In this document: one piece after another, positions 1-11,459 of the stretch
Layout: every line of letters starts with the position of its first letter
Numbering within the stretch: position 1 is the first letter of the stretch
Source: Hansfordia pulvinata
Lineage: Eukaryota > Ascomycota > Sordariomycetes > Xylariales
Reading direction: 5' to 3'
DNA: 64,000 bases
NCBI GenBank assembly: GCA_006538405.1
Contig: BJKQ01000025.1
Location: 124,001 to 188,000, forward strand
Notes under the pieces: model-generated
Told to the model about the DNA's origin: nothing
Database searches by the model: none
What the model saw: only the letters and a program-made list of their open reading frames with translations
Translations under genes and position numbers: made by a program

Positions 1-130
1 TATTAGTTATTATCGTACTCTATTATTTACCCCTTTAAGTAATCATTTTTTAAAGCGCCGTTTAAGTCCGGGCATAATTAAACATAACTTTTATGTAAGT
101 AAAAAGGCAGTCTTAATAAGTACCGTACTA
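1..130. repeat. A+T-rich degenerate edge, probably RIP-decayed repeat
   Basis: This stretch is clearly richer in A+T than what follows and shows no reading frame. Its texture (many TA steps, few CA/TG steps) resembles the large A+T-rich blocks elsewhere in the window, so it is probably the end of a decayed transposable element cut off by the window border. Too short to be sure. Confidence 0.35.
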
Positions 131-248
131 GCAAGGGCCTGATTACGAGCTTATACGATCCAAAAAGGGAAGATTCTGCCTGTACCGAAGACCCTCGATT
201 GAAATTGGCCCTAAGTACGGGTAGCTTATTGGCACCAAGTTCATTCCC

Positions 249-311
249 CTGTATTCTAAGGCAACCCTTCTGTATTCCAGGGCAGCCCTTCTGTATTCCA
301 GGGAAGCCCTT
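249..311. repeat. 21-bp tandem repeat, three units plus a partial fourth
   Basis: Units begin at 249, 270 and 291, each reading CTGTATTC followed by a variable middle and CCCTT, and a partial fourth unit starts at 312. The period is divisible by three, so a minus-strand frame reads as a repeated seven-residue block (ALEYRR-like). There is no convincing gene around it, so coding status is unknown. Confidence 0.75.
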
Positions 312-1352
312 CTATAAGCTTTAGCTAACTTAACATGGTTAATACATAAAAGATACATTTAGCAGCCCACATTACTGCTTTGTACCTTTGCCAATAACCA
401 ATAACCCATAACAGCTCCTATGACTCAGGGCCTTAGCCAGATAGGTACATGGATATCAGGTGCTCCCAGGTAGCTACCTGCCAGCCAGTCAAGCACACTT
501 GACAGGTACCTAAATATCGGATTCAAAGCGGCTAGCGCCTAGGTATCTCCTAGTATCTACTCGTAAGATGGGAAGTGGAGACTAGAGAGAGGAGCAGTAA
601 TGATGGGAGCAAATGTGGTATTGATGTTTGAGAAAGGAGCCAATTCGACCTAAATACCCCTCTGGCACAGTCGTGCCTTCCCAAGACCGGAGCATTCTCA
701 ATTACAGGCGTACGCGTAGATCAGATGGATGTGAGACCGAAAGCCATGCAAGGTCCAAAGATCTGTATTTTTTGTCAGCGTATGTACCTTGAAGGGTCTG
801 GTGCAATCCCGCACTACGGGTACATAAGGTTTCTAAGTCGGAAAGATCGAGGTACATGCATTGAAGTTCTGCGGTGGCAGGCAGGAGTACGAGGTCACAG
901 GGATAAGTTATGTAAGTGGAGCCGGTACAGTTTTCAGATCTAACCTATCCTAGCCATTTTTATGGGCTCTTCTCTGGTGCTGATAAGATTGATCTCGGGC
1001 TGATAAGTGAGAAAGTCCAGGTGTTTATAGCCATTCAGAAATGATGATAATCTCACTACTCAGTTACTTCAGATGGCTAGTAGAAGCCAAGAAACACTAA
1101 TGCACTACCTGACAGGGGTAACACGACTTCGGCCTGCAACCTCGTAGCACGTACCTACATGTATGTAGACCGACGGTGTACGAGTGCCGAACTCGTAGAT
1201 CTAACACGAGCACGCCAGGACTGATTGCACGCGATGTTTGTGACTTCAAGAAGCCTCGCAGCACTGAGTTTGCCATTAAATGTTTACAGCCAATGCATCG
1301 AAGCAACTGGGATCCGATCGGGTGGTGCGTTTTCCGTCGGCCGGGCGTAAAA

Positions 1353-1378
1353 TGTTTGTTTGTTTGTTTGTTTATTTG
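1353..1378. repeat. Short GTTT microsatellite
   Basis: Four to five tandem copies of TTTG end in TTTATTTG. It lies about 230 bases upstream of the first gene and has no apparent function. Confidence 0.7.
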
Positions 1379-1473
1379 ACCGACGCGCCCCCGAGACCGT
1401 TTGCATCACAGTACAGTGTGTGGATAGGTGGTAGGTGATACTCAGTTACCTTGCGCATCTCTTGAGTTGGCCC

Positions 1474-1480
1474 TTATAAG
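1474..1480 (+). promoter_or_regulatory. TATA-like box of the 1608 gene
   Basis: TTATAAG is followed by a C/T-rich stretch (about 1500-1570), as is typical around fungal transcription starts. It lies about 130 bases upstream of the ATG at 1608. The only earlier ATG after it (1580) is followed at once by a stop. Confidence 0.45.
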
Positions 1481-1607
1481 AGTGTCCTGTTCCTCGGCAG
1501 CGCAACCACCACGGAAACCTCCACTCCTCCTCAACGTACCTATTCTCCGCCGCATCTACTCCTCCACTTCTACGCATCTGATGTGAATATTTGGGCATCG
1601 TCGCGTC

Positions 1608-2973
1608 ATGTTCCCACACAGGCCCCTGGCCGACCGCTCGGTCAACTCAACTGCACCAGCAACACCTACTGGCTCAGACCGCAAACCGGCTAATGCGCGT
1701 GCCGGACGGCGCAACCGTCACCGCGTTCCACGAACCCGCGATCACTTCTCCCAGTCTCTGGACCTCAAATCGCGCCTCCAGCCCGGTGTCGTCACCCTCC
1801 CGTCCGAGCATGTCAACTGCGCGAAAACAATCTTTCACATCCTCACCAGACTTCCGATCGCGGCAAACCGAATACCTCGCTTCCGTAAGCTCCACCAGGC
1901 CGACTCAGCGGCTGGTCCCAGTCGCTATGTCCTCAAGCCATGTCTAGCCGTTAGTGCTGTTTCCAGGCACGTCCGCCACGACCTCTGCCCTTTTGTCCTC
2001 GAACAGCCCCCGTGGGTTTTCGCCGCGCTTCGCGCCACACTCCAGCGCGATATCAGGCAGCTATACGAGAGCCATGTAGCCTTCTCGCCCGATTTGAAGA
2101 CATTGCCGTTCCTGATGCTACCACAGTCGAGGCAAGAGAGTCGCGCAAGGAAGCAAAGCCTCCTATCCCCCATTATCGACGCGTTCGACATGACCAAACA
2201 CCCCCGTGATCCCGCGGTCCCATGGGACCGCCTGCGTGAAAGGAGGCGGCGTCATGTTCATGCCCAGCTGAATGTGCTTGAAGTAAGAATACCACCCCGC
2301 GCGGCTTTGTCATGTTACCCATCGCCGACTGACTCTACTTACCTTTTAGCTGTTGGTATGCCTCCTACACAGCTCGCCTCCTACCGCTTTCGTTGTCAGT
2401 TACCTTCCACCTGACACGACTATCGACATGCTTGAGCATTGCTCCGCGGACTCTCAGTACGCCAGCTCGGTCATCCGCTACATCACTGAGTACTCGTCCC
2501 GGCTCGGTCGATACACTCACAGATATGCTGTTCAGCGCCTTCTCAATTTGGTCTCCCGCAAAGGTCCACCTTCGTCTAACCCTCCAAACTACCCTCCACA
2601 CTGGACTGATGAGCGCAACTGGGCCTACTGGAAAGCAGTAAGGGATGCCACGATGATACAACATGTCGTCCAGCTCCTCGAGGAGCGTAGGAAACAAACC
2701 TTACAGGAGGAACCCAGTATTCTCTTCGAACGAGCTACGTTGCTCATTTTCGCCACGTGTTACCACATGTATGCCCATGCCACCACGATCAACTCACCTC
2801 GGTTAATCGGAATCCTCGACTTGTATTCTGATGACCATCCTGAATGTTATTATACCGAGGAAGGTTTCCGGCTTGTGGCCAATTCACGCGCTGCAGCAAG
2901 GGAGGCCTACGAGAAACTGGGCGAAAGAAGGGCAGAGCTGCATTTTTCGACGTTGCAGCGCCTGAAGCACTAA
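1608..2973 (+). CDS. Hypothetical protein, two exons
   Basis: Not recognised. Two open frames join through a clean intron: exon 1 1608-2282 (225 codons), intron 2283-2349 (67 nt, GTAAGA donor, CTGAC branch-like site, TTTTAG acceptor), exon 2 2350-2973. The join keeps phase and gives about 432 residues. The N-terminal 80 residues are rich in Arg, Pro and Ser and look disordered. The exon 2 part is more balanced, with aromatic and acidic patches (ERNWAYWKAVRDAT, LIFATCYHMYAHATT) and an Arg/Glu-rich helical C-terminus. No signal peptide or obvious membrane segment. A TATA-like box lies upstream. Exon 2 is the better supported half; a competing Ser/Pro-rich frame overlaps the first 340 bases of exon 1, so the N-terminus could differ. 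Confidence 0.5.
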
Positions 2974-4030
2974 TCCTACCTCACTCAACTGGGCGGAAGA
3001 CTTCGATTCTACACGGCTGAGAAATGCCGTAGGCGAGCATCCCGGGGTCATCCGTATGCTGATTCGGGACGTGGGCTGTGGGCAATATCCCCCAGATCGA
3101 CTGTCCTTGTGGTACACGGACAGCGTGTGCAGGTAGACACGATGCTCGTCCTACTGCGAGGTTTCTTCACAACAAAGTCAAGTGCCGCGTCACGCGAGGA
3201 GGCCTCGGTAACATAGCGTCGAGTTGTGTTGAGCCGTTTCTGAGAGTACGATGGTCTCAGGTTCTCCGTCCCCCCAGCGGGCAATCTAGCGACAACTTAT
3301 CCAGTGCGGGTTTAGACTCCACAAGTCTAGGTGGAGATCTGCCCACTGGGTAGTGGCACGTGGATCGTGAGGACATAGATGTACGCCATAAGATCAACAG
3401 CCCGAGTTGAAGACGGCCCCAAGTGTTCTCAAATTGCGTTAATCAACAGCGGAGATATGACACTCCGATTAACGTGCTGAGCTCTTCCTTAAAGGTCCAT
3501 CTTAAGCGCCCGAATTTAAGGGCTATCGTCACGACGCGCGATTATAAGGACGTTACGGAACCGTTCCCCTTTGTAATAAGCTCTTAAACAATGTCTTTCC
3601 TTATGGAGTCAAAGATTATTTAACGATAATACTACTTGCCGTAATTATATCAACGATTTTCAAGCCGCGCCTTTAAGCCCTGGACCCATTAATAAAGGTG
3701 AACCTTTAAAAGGCTTCATCAAGGCGCCGTGCGTCTTGGTGGATACACCGTCAGTAAAATTTCAGTGTCGCTCTTATTGATTAACCATCTCTTTAGCTTG
3801 CCAGCACGTTGAAGCGGGTATGGATCAAGTCACGACTGGTATATGAAGGAAAAGAGGCGCTTGAACTAGACTGTGAAACAAGACAATGAACCATTGCAGT
3901 ACTTAACACTGACTGCTTTACTCGGAGAAGGATCAACAGGCCGTTGCCAATTCCCAGTGCAATAAGGCTGCCGCGCGCGTATGATTCGATCGTGAGCTAA
4001 AGGGGCTTGATAGACGCGGCCACGGACGTT
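2974..4030. other. Intergenic, no gene seen; degenerate repeat-like part
   Basis: No frame with coding character on either strand. From about 3420 to 3760 the sequence becomes A+T-richer with many TTTAA/TTAA steps, like a partly RIP-mutated remnant. Nothing else recognisable. Confidence 0.4.
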
Positions 4031-5335
4031 TTAATCCTCATCTTCATCTGCTTCTAAGTCAACACTTTTCTTCGTCATACCATCACAAGCCAGGATCCCC
4101 CTCAGCTTCTCCTTCACCTCCTTTTGGTCTTCCCCACTGGCCTCTCCAATCGGGTCGAAGCCCTTGTTAATGGCGATTGGAATCAAGCAGCGGCCTTTTT
4201 TCAGAACTACTTGCTCGGCCGGTAGATTGCCTATCTCACACTTGGTCATCTCAGGATCATCCTCCGGCACGACTTCATCCCCGCCCCAGAGATAAGGTTT
4301 TAAAGCTGTCTTGCCAAGCACCCACTTGAAGGATAGGAAGAAGAAAGTCAGCTTATCCGTTTGCGACTGATCACGCTGACCAGAGAAATGAGAGGTGGGA
4401 AAGTAAATGGGGTTGTTCACCTTGTAGTCCGAGAGGCCACACTTTTCCGGGGCCGGCTTACCGGCGTACGGAAAGTTGACGCTCAAATAAACGCCCTCGG
4501 GGAGCAGTCGTTCCCCTGGGGCTGTGTTGTTCTCTAACGCGTCTATCAGGTTCCCGGCCAGAACGGGGAACATCTTCAAGGGCGTGTGGCTATCGGGGAG
4601 CTTGGTCTTAAAGTAGGACTCGAAGTAATAAGGGCTGGAGAAGGCGATAGAGGGGATGTTGCGCTTAGTTGCCGCCCAGCGGGCGATGCCCAGCGTGCCA
4701 GACGCTCTTCGGCTTGTAGCCACATTCCATCCACTGTTCGGTCCAGATACCACCAGATCAATGGGCACAGCTTTCTTCTTCTGAGAGCGCCCGAAGAAGG
4801 ACAGGATGTAGTCCTTGAGGCTCATCAGGATCCGATAGAAGCGGCCCTTCTCCTCCACGTTGGCCGCATTGCCCCATGCCTTCTGCGCGAAGAGGTCGAT
4901 CCCGTACCGCACCGCTGTCACAGGCATGCTGTTGACCCAGTGCAGCCGGCTGTTATGGGGGTCTGTGCCGTATGCCTTCTTATCGGTAGCACTTTCGTCG
5001 ATAGCGTCGTACTTGCCCCGGCCGCCGAGAGGTACCGGCGTAACGTCCTTGGCTCCTGCGTAGGTAAGGCCTCAGCAGCTGTCCGCACGAGTTTAAGCGC
5101 CGGCTGCACCGCAGCCAGACACCGGACAGACTATGTTAAAAGACTCACCCTTCCCAGACTTATCGTTTGCCGGCGCCGACAAGACCACATCATGTCCCTG
5201 CCCGACTAGGACGCCGTACAGCATGCGGATGTTCTTGTTAGCCCAGCCGTCGTCATTGGACTGCACAATCCTGAGACCGCTGCATCCTATGGTGGCGCAG
5301 GCAATCAATGCGGTGATTAAGTGCCCAGAACGCAT
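4031..5335 (-). CDS. Secreted SurE-like phosphatase/5'-nucleotidase
   Basis: SurE-family proteins are metal-dependent phosphatases acting on nucleoside monophosphates and other phosphoesters; fungal secreted members are often called acid phosphatases. Two exons: 5335-5149 and 5055-4031, joined over a 93-nt intron (GTGAGT donor, CGCAG acceptor) with the phase kept, giving about 403 residues. Residues 1-20 form a signal peptide (hydrophobic ITALIACATIGCSG). The metal-binding SNDDGW motif is at about 26-31 (Asp28, Asp29), an SG motif at about 60 sits where the family has its conserved Ser, and VVSGPNSGWNV in exon 2 is the family's second signature. HWVNSMPVTAVRYGID across the exon 2 start is typical of fungal members and confirms the splice. 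The C-terminus is acidic. It stands alone, with no functionally linked neighbour. Confidence 0.9.
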
Positions 5336-6940
5336 GCTGGGCTGACAGTCGCGCGAAATTTTCTACCGTCGTTATCACGAGTTCCAGCTTTCGGCCGCCT
5401 TTGATAGGCTACATAAATAATCTTGAATCGTTGAATGGGCGAGCACGGGGCTACAATTTTGTTATAGATACCAAGCCCGGACGAGCAGTATATGTACAAG
5501 CCGTAGTGGACCTTTGCCTGAACATGAACAGGCCTTGAAAGGGTTGGATGTCAGCTTACACCCACAAGAAAGCGGTAAAAATAGAACTCAACTCCCGAGA
5601 TAGGTCAGACAGACGTTGTCGACGACATCCATGGTATGGTAAAGTATGCCACATTCGAGACGGGCTCCGCCTGAGCGGGTCGCCGACACGACCGATATAG
5701 AATACCTTGCATTCGGCCCAAGCATGAGCACGGGGCCCGGCCATCGAACTGACATATGCGCCCTCGGGGACGAGAGGCGTATGAGCCCTGGATCAAATTT
5801 TACATTGAGGTTCTGTTGCTAAGCCTCGCTTGGGCTTGCGCAATGTTTTCTTGGGAAATCACATTGTGAAGGAAACATAGCGTAAGTGCTGAAATAGAAT
5901 GTCGCGCGAAGACCCTCCTGGTAAGCCACTTTTACGCCCAGCTTACGTGGCCCTGGCTACCCATTGCCCCCGAAGCATCACACAAGGGAACTCGTCCGTC
6001 TTCAAGAGACTGGTCAGATAAGGCGCGTAAGTTGGCCACAGGACTAACACGCCCCCGCCTGAGAACACTGTGAATGACTCTCGGCCCTGGCCCGATGTTT
6101 CTGAAGCTGACAACGCCACACTCTGAGATTGGTGTTCTGTTGCCTCAATGGGATCAGCCTCATGCTGCTAATGAAGCGCATTATGGGCCATCTTATCCAT
6201 AAGCTTAGGTAGGCAGGCTAAACACGCGTGGCGGTGATTGTGGCGACCAATGTGGCGGCAGCTTCCATACGAACGGAGCTGTTCAGCCCAAGATAAGGTT
6301 CGAATCTCCGTAAACACCTTGCTTCCAAGTTCCTTAGGTAGTGGTTACCGCGACCGAAGGTTTCATTGCCGTGCTGGGACTGCTCTACCCGGAGCTACAG
6401 GTGAAAAGGGAGCAATGGGGATAGCTGTATTGGTAGCGAAAATGATGTGTAGAAGGGAGGGGTTTCCGGTCGGCCCTGGCAGCCCATTTCTGCCTAAATA
6501 GCCCTAATTAGCGGTCGCACCTTCCACAGGTAATCGCTGGAGCTGAGTATGATCGGATTTTCTTTAAAGGTTAGGTTAGGTACATGTAGGTAATGCTCAT
6601 AGGTAGCCGTGCGAGGTACATTTAATGGTTAAGCGCTTTGTAAGGGGCCGCCCTTCACCCATTGGCCCCCAACGTTTACTCCACCACACCGGACACTGCC
6701 GATCTGCCTTTCCGACCCGCGCAGGGCGCCTCGCGACGATGCACAATCGCATGCACGAGGGGAGTCCTCGCAGCTGTTACCTGCAGGCTCTCAAGACGGA
6801 CCAACAAACAGAATGCAAGAAGCAAGGATCGGCCTGCCGGGGTACGACGAGATGCCATAAGAAGGGAAGCCTCTCCACGGGTACCTTGTTTGTCGGCATT
6901 CAACCAACAAATCGAGCTCTACACCTTGCCACACTTGCAG
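5336..6940. other. Intergenic, no gene seen
   Basis: About 1.6 kb between the SurE gene and the HET gene. Only short overlapping frames in several phases occur, none with coding character or splice support. GGTTAGGTTAGGTACATGTAGG near 6565-6590 is a tandem GGTTA-like/GGTAC motif of the kind scattered through this window. Confidence 0.4.
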
Positions 6941-6962
6941 CCCCCCTCCCCCCCCCCCCCCC
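6941..6962. repeat. Poly-C tract upstream of the HET gene
   Basis: Twenty-two bases are all C except one T at 6947. The tract ends about 37 bases before the chosen ATG at 6999, so it probably lies in the promoter or 5' UTR. Such tracts often vary in length and are error-prone in sequencing. Confidence 0.8.
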
Positions 6963-6998
6963 TCTTCGCGCACAACGATCTTGAAATCTGCTCCTGCT

Positions 6999-9761
6999 AT
7001 GAGTTCACAAGCAGATTACGCCATTCAGGCTGCCAAGACACGATGGAGGCAGCACCGCGAGAAGGCGGAGCGAGACAAAGATCTCCGAAAGCTGTCCGTA
7101 CGTCTCGTCCTCGGCCATGACCGCCGCCGCCGCCGCCCCCTATGTTCAACATCTCCGCAGCTGACAGCGCCGTAACAACAAGACCACCAGCGACAGGCTG
7201 GATTACGCCTCTCTCCCTCTCCCTCGCCCTTCGTGCACTCGTGTGCTGAGACTTGAGGAGCGCGGACCTAACATCCACTGCTCCCTCGTCGTGGTCGATC
7301 TTGACGATGCCCCGCAATATACAGCCCTGTCGTACACCTGGGAGTCGACGGCATCCATGTCGGCTTATTGCGCCGACAGCTGCAAGCAGACCAAGGTGTG
7401 GCAGAGCCTGGCATCGATTTGGAAGGACCGGGACGAGGGAGGTGATGGGAGGGAGAGCGATGCCGGCACGCCCCAGCCCGGGTCTCCCGAGGTGGTCGTG
7501 TGCAACGGCCGAGCCGTCAAAGTCGGCGGCAATCTCCACGCCGCCCTGCTGGAGATCAGGCGCGCAAAGGGCACGGGGGATTACTGGATCGATGCCATCT
7601 GCATCAATCAAAACGACGTCGCCGAGCGATCCCACCAGGTCAGCAACATGGGGCGCATCTATCGATCCGCGTCCCTGGTCATCGCGTGGCTGGGCCCTTG
7701 TCCTGCCCACCTCTCCCCTGGCGTGCGTTGCTTGCAACAGTTTCTCAAGGGAACGGTAGTTTCCTCGCAGGCCATGCCCTGGGCTCTGACGTACATGCTA
7801 TTCCGGCGTTGGTTCGGGAGGCTCTGGGTCCTGCAGGAATTCTGCCTCGCGGGCAACCTGGTGTTCCTGTTTGGCGACATTGAGCTGACCGTCGAGGAGA
7901 TTCGGTCTTCCATAGACCAGATCCAGGACGCCAACCGGCTCTGGCTCACGGGCGCACGGACGGCGTCCGAAATCTACGGCCGAACTAAGCATGATCCATT
8001 AGACCTCGACCAGGAATCGATCTTCCCCATGCTTCAAATTCAATCCCTCCTCGGCAGCCATCTTCTCGGCTTTGCTTTCGCTACTCAGATGCGCCAGAAG
8101 ATCCTGAACGGGGAGCGTATGACGTTGGATGAGTACTTCAAGGTGTGCAAGGGCAGAAAGTCGACCGATCCCCGTGACCTGGTCTACGGCGGTCTGGACC
8201 TCATCGAGCCGCAGGCCCTCAGGATCGACCAAACCATGCAAACGGACGACCAGCAGCCCCCCTTGCCTCCTCGTCCGAGTGGTGGCGCCGTCGCCAGAAC
8301 GCCGCCTTTGCCTCCTCGCCCGCTCCATGTGCAGAGCCCGCGCGCCTCTTCCATTGCGCCGAGTGGCCCTTGTCAAGAGGCGTCGTGGCGCGTCATGGAG
8401 GCGATAGAGGCGGCTGACTACACTTCAAGCACGGCCGAGGTCTTGCTCAACATTGCCGCGTGCTTTCTGAGCCAGCCGAACGGAGCGCGGCTGCTCTCCG
8501 TAGCCTCGCGGAACAGGACCAACTTTGTCTGTGACGATTACATCCAGAAGGTCAACGGGCCTGCGGGGGGCAGGAGTACCATGGAGATAAGGTCATTTCT
8601 TCCGTCGTGGATCCCCAACCCGGGCTCCTGGACTTCCTGGTCCGGCAACCTCCCCATAGAGAAGGAGACGCATGGCTTTGCCGCCGCCGCCGGGCTCCCT
8701 TACAGCCCGAAGATATCCCCCACCGGGTCCACTCTGTATCTGAACGCAACCACGCTGGACACCATCGGTCGCGTCGTCTCCAATCGCCAAGAAAACATGA
8801 AGGACTTTCTGGAGTTCCTCCTCGACCTCCCACCCTCGTACCCGGCCACGGGGTCGGATACCCTGGATGCGCTTGGGCGCGTCATGACGGGGGGGCTCGG
8901 CGTCCACGACCATCAAAGTAACCTCTCGGTGTCGCCGATCCGTGCTCTGAGGATCGGGCTTGGCTGGTACATACACGAGGGGGTTGCCTTGACGAGACGC
9001 CAGCCGGAAGTCTTCTTCCAGCGCAAAGGTTATGTCAGTAAACTTGGCCCTTGCCACGATTGGTGGCTTATCCAAACCACCTACTCGTAACGATTGCTGA
9101 CTGGGAGCAGACCTTGGAGACGGTTCTCAAGCTCCATCAAAACGTGAAAGCCAGGTTCCCGGACCAATTCTGGCCCGAGCCAGACCGTGCCCCCCAAGAA
9201 GACCAGAAAAAGTGCCGCGACCTCTTCTGCGAGGCCTGGGCCCGAATGCGGTCGTCGCACAGGGTTTGCAAGTCCCGTGAACGGGGCCTCCTCGCCTTGA
9301 CTCCCAAGTGGACGAGAGAGGGAGATGTCCTGACGCTCGTGCACGGAGCTTATGTCCCTTACGTCTTCGCCCAGGTGGGCGACTACCACTCCAGGCAGGC
9401 CGCGGAAGTCCAGCGACTCCTCTCGATAACGCCCGCCTCGGGCGACGCGCGCAAGTCAAAGGTTGCGCAGGTATACGGCAAGGACCCCCGTCAATATTCA
9501 GACCCCGACCAGGAAGACCGCATGGAAGATCTAGGGATTATAAGGGAGTGGATGAAGATGCAATGGGAGGAGGCGCACCCGTCCGAAAGCTATGCCTTCC
9601 ACTGGGGCTTGACACTCGAGGAGAGGCTGCACCAGTTACAGCAGCGCATAGCCTCTGCAGAGGGTCTCGTTCTACAGGGAGAAGCGTTCATCGAAGGTGT
9701 CATGTACGGCGAGCAAATAGAGCAGGCTGTGTGCCACACCGAGAGGATTGCTATCGTTTAA
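6999..9761 (+). CDS. HET-domain (heterokaryon incompatibility) protein
   Basis: HET-domain proteins act in fungal non-self recognition and can trigger cell death when incompatible hyphae fuse. Three exons fit in frame: 6999-7097, 7168-9033 and 9111-9761 (introns 70 and 77 nt; acceptors after CTGACAG and GGGAGCAG), about 871 residues. After a charged N-terminal helix, LPRPSCTRVLRL leads into the HET domain: YTALSYTWES near residue 84, YWIDAICINQ near 172, GRIYRSASLVIAWLG and LWVLQEFC after it. An acidic insert separates the first two motifs. A Pro-rich linker carries PPLPPRP twice. Exon 3 ends with the usual C-terminal family signature (VLTLVHGAYVPYVF, FIEGVMYGE), which shows that the three pieces are one gene. 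The donor at 9034 (GTCAGT) is non-optimal, and the first exon is the least certain part. No NLR/STAND domain is attached. Confidence 0.85.
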
Positions 9762-11459
9762 GATTTACCTTAGAATGCTCCATTACCTCCGACTTGCAAC
9801 ATTTACGAGTCCATGTTTATTACTACAAACAATTTCAAGCACACCATGGTGATCACTGATTGTTCATACTTGAAGTGAAAAGTCCTTGATGGCATGCAGC
9901 AGCATGTGGCTGAATCATTAGTGCAACAGGGCGTGGAAAAAATAGGGTACGAAGCAAGCAGCAGGCTTCCCGTCCTGCAGCGACTCCCCCTTGAAAGCTA
10001 ACGACGGCATGGGGACACTCGGCTTCGCTGAGATGGGCGAGGGTCCGGCAGTCGGGTTGGCAGACGACGGCGAGAGACCCGGCTGGAAACGTGATGCATG
10101 GCAGGTGAGCATGACCAAAGCAGCAGAACGAATAATGAAAGCTGGGGACGAGAATCATCCAATGCCGATGAACGGTGATACTAGGCACATGGCATGTTGT
10201 TATCTCGAGCGGGCGTACGGGGGCTGGGAAGATGACGGCGGCGATGGGAGGGTTGCAGGGAGAAAAGAACACTCAAGAACAAACACTCGAAGCAGGCACG
10301 CATTGACTGTGCTGACATTGCCGCTCTGCGAAGTGGCGGAAGAGGCAGGTGCGATGCGCAAGCTTCCAAGGAAGGTACGCGCGGAAGTGTCCCGACGCAA
10401 CCTCAAAATCAGTGGCTACAGGCGTCTCGAATAACAGCAGTTTTAGCACACGTGTACTCGTAGACCGTGACCAAAGCAGTGCGGCCGGTGGCTGGTATTT
10501 ATCCGGCGGCCGGTGCGCTGGCTGTGCCGTGAAGTGATTCTGACAAGTGGTCGGATTCTTCGGGTACGGGGAGCGTGCACCGTGGGGTTTTTTCAAAGGA
10601 TGCTTCGTCGAATACCAGCGCTCGAAACGGCTCAAGGGACAGGGACAAGATCGCAAACGCGGGGCGTCTCTCGGCAAGGAGAGTCTTTAACCAATCAAAA
10701 GGCAGGCAGCTTTCTTTGCGATGGTGGAAGCCGTCGTTTGGCCATTAGATAAGCATCCGAGGGGACGAGGCAGCCTGCGTGCGCACATTGTCAGTACCAG
10801 GCTGCAGTAAGTGAGGGCGACGGACGGGGCTGACTGCACGAGCTAAATCAGTCTGACAGAGTTGAAGGAGGACGGGATGCTCCAAGGCTTTGGCGGGCGT
10901 TCGGTGCTGTTGACGTCAGGGCGGCGACGGTGCACCAGCGCGCCCAGGCGCGTTTGAGTTGCGATGCGCGCTGCAGTGGAGGTACGCGTAGGTGCCTTAG
11001 GTACGGGCTACATCAGGTACGAGCGAGATATCCTTGCAGCAAGGCGGATGGAGGAGATGCCAACGGAGTCCGGAGACGGTGGATTGGGAAGCATGCTTCT
11101 CTATTTGCTTCTCGTTTCCTTCCAGCGGCGACCTTATCGCAATGCTTGGTGAGTTCATGACGGAGAATTGCCGATAAGCCCACGATTTTCCAGAGTGAGG
11201 CCGAGGGGAAATGCCGGAAGCCTTAAAAACCACCGTATTACGCGTTGTGTGGTAGCTGAGCACATTCCATGGGCTTATCAACGTCGGTACCTTCTGCCCC
11301 CTCGCTGGACGCCTACGTTCCTATGGTCCCTCTCCGCCTAAGCCTTTGTCGCCTTTCGGGTTGAGACAGTCTGCTCAGCTGTCTCGTGGACAGTGACTGC
11401 TTCTCTACCTTTTATCCACAATATCGTGGCTGTATTGAAGATCGGAGGATTACAGCCTT
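9762..11459. other. Intergenic, no confident gene
   Basis: Several overlapping frames occur. The most protein-like is a minus-strand Ser/Pro-rich frame at 10118-9918 (SANPTAGPSPISAKPSVPMP), downstream of an ATAAATA box near 10494-10500 on that strand. No start, splice pattern or family could be tied to it, so it is not called as a gene. Confidence 0.3.

Noticed and set aside
6297..6308. GGTTCGAATCTC, like a tRNA B box
   Set aside because: No matching A box, acceptor stem or anticodon arm could be folded at the required distances.
9991..10434. 147-codon plus-strand frame after the HET gene
   Set aside because: It begins at a non-ATG codon, overlaps protein-like frames on the other strand and has no supporting promoter or family.
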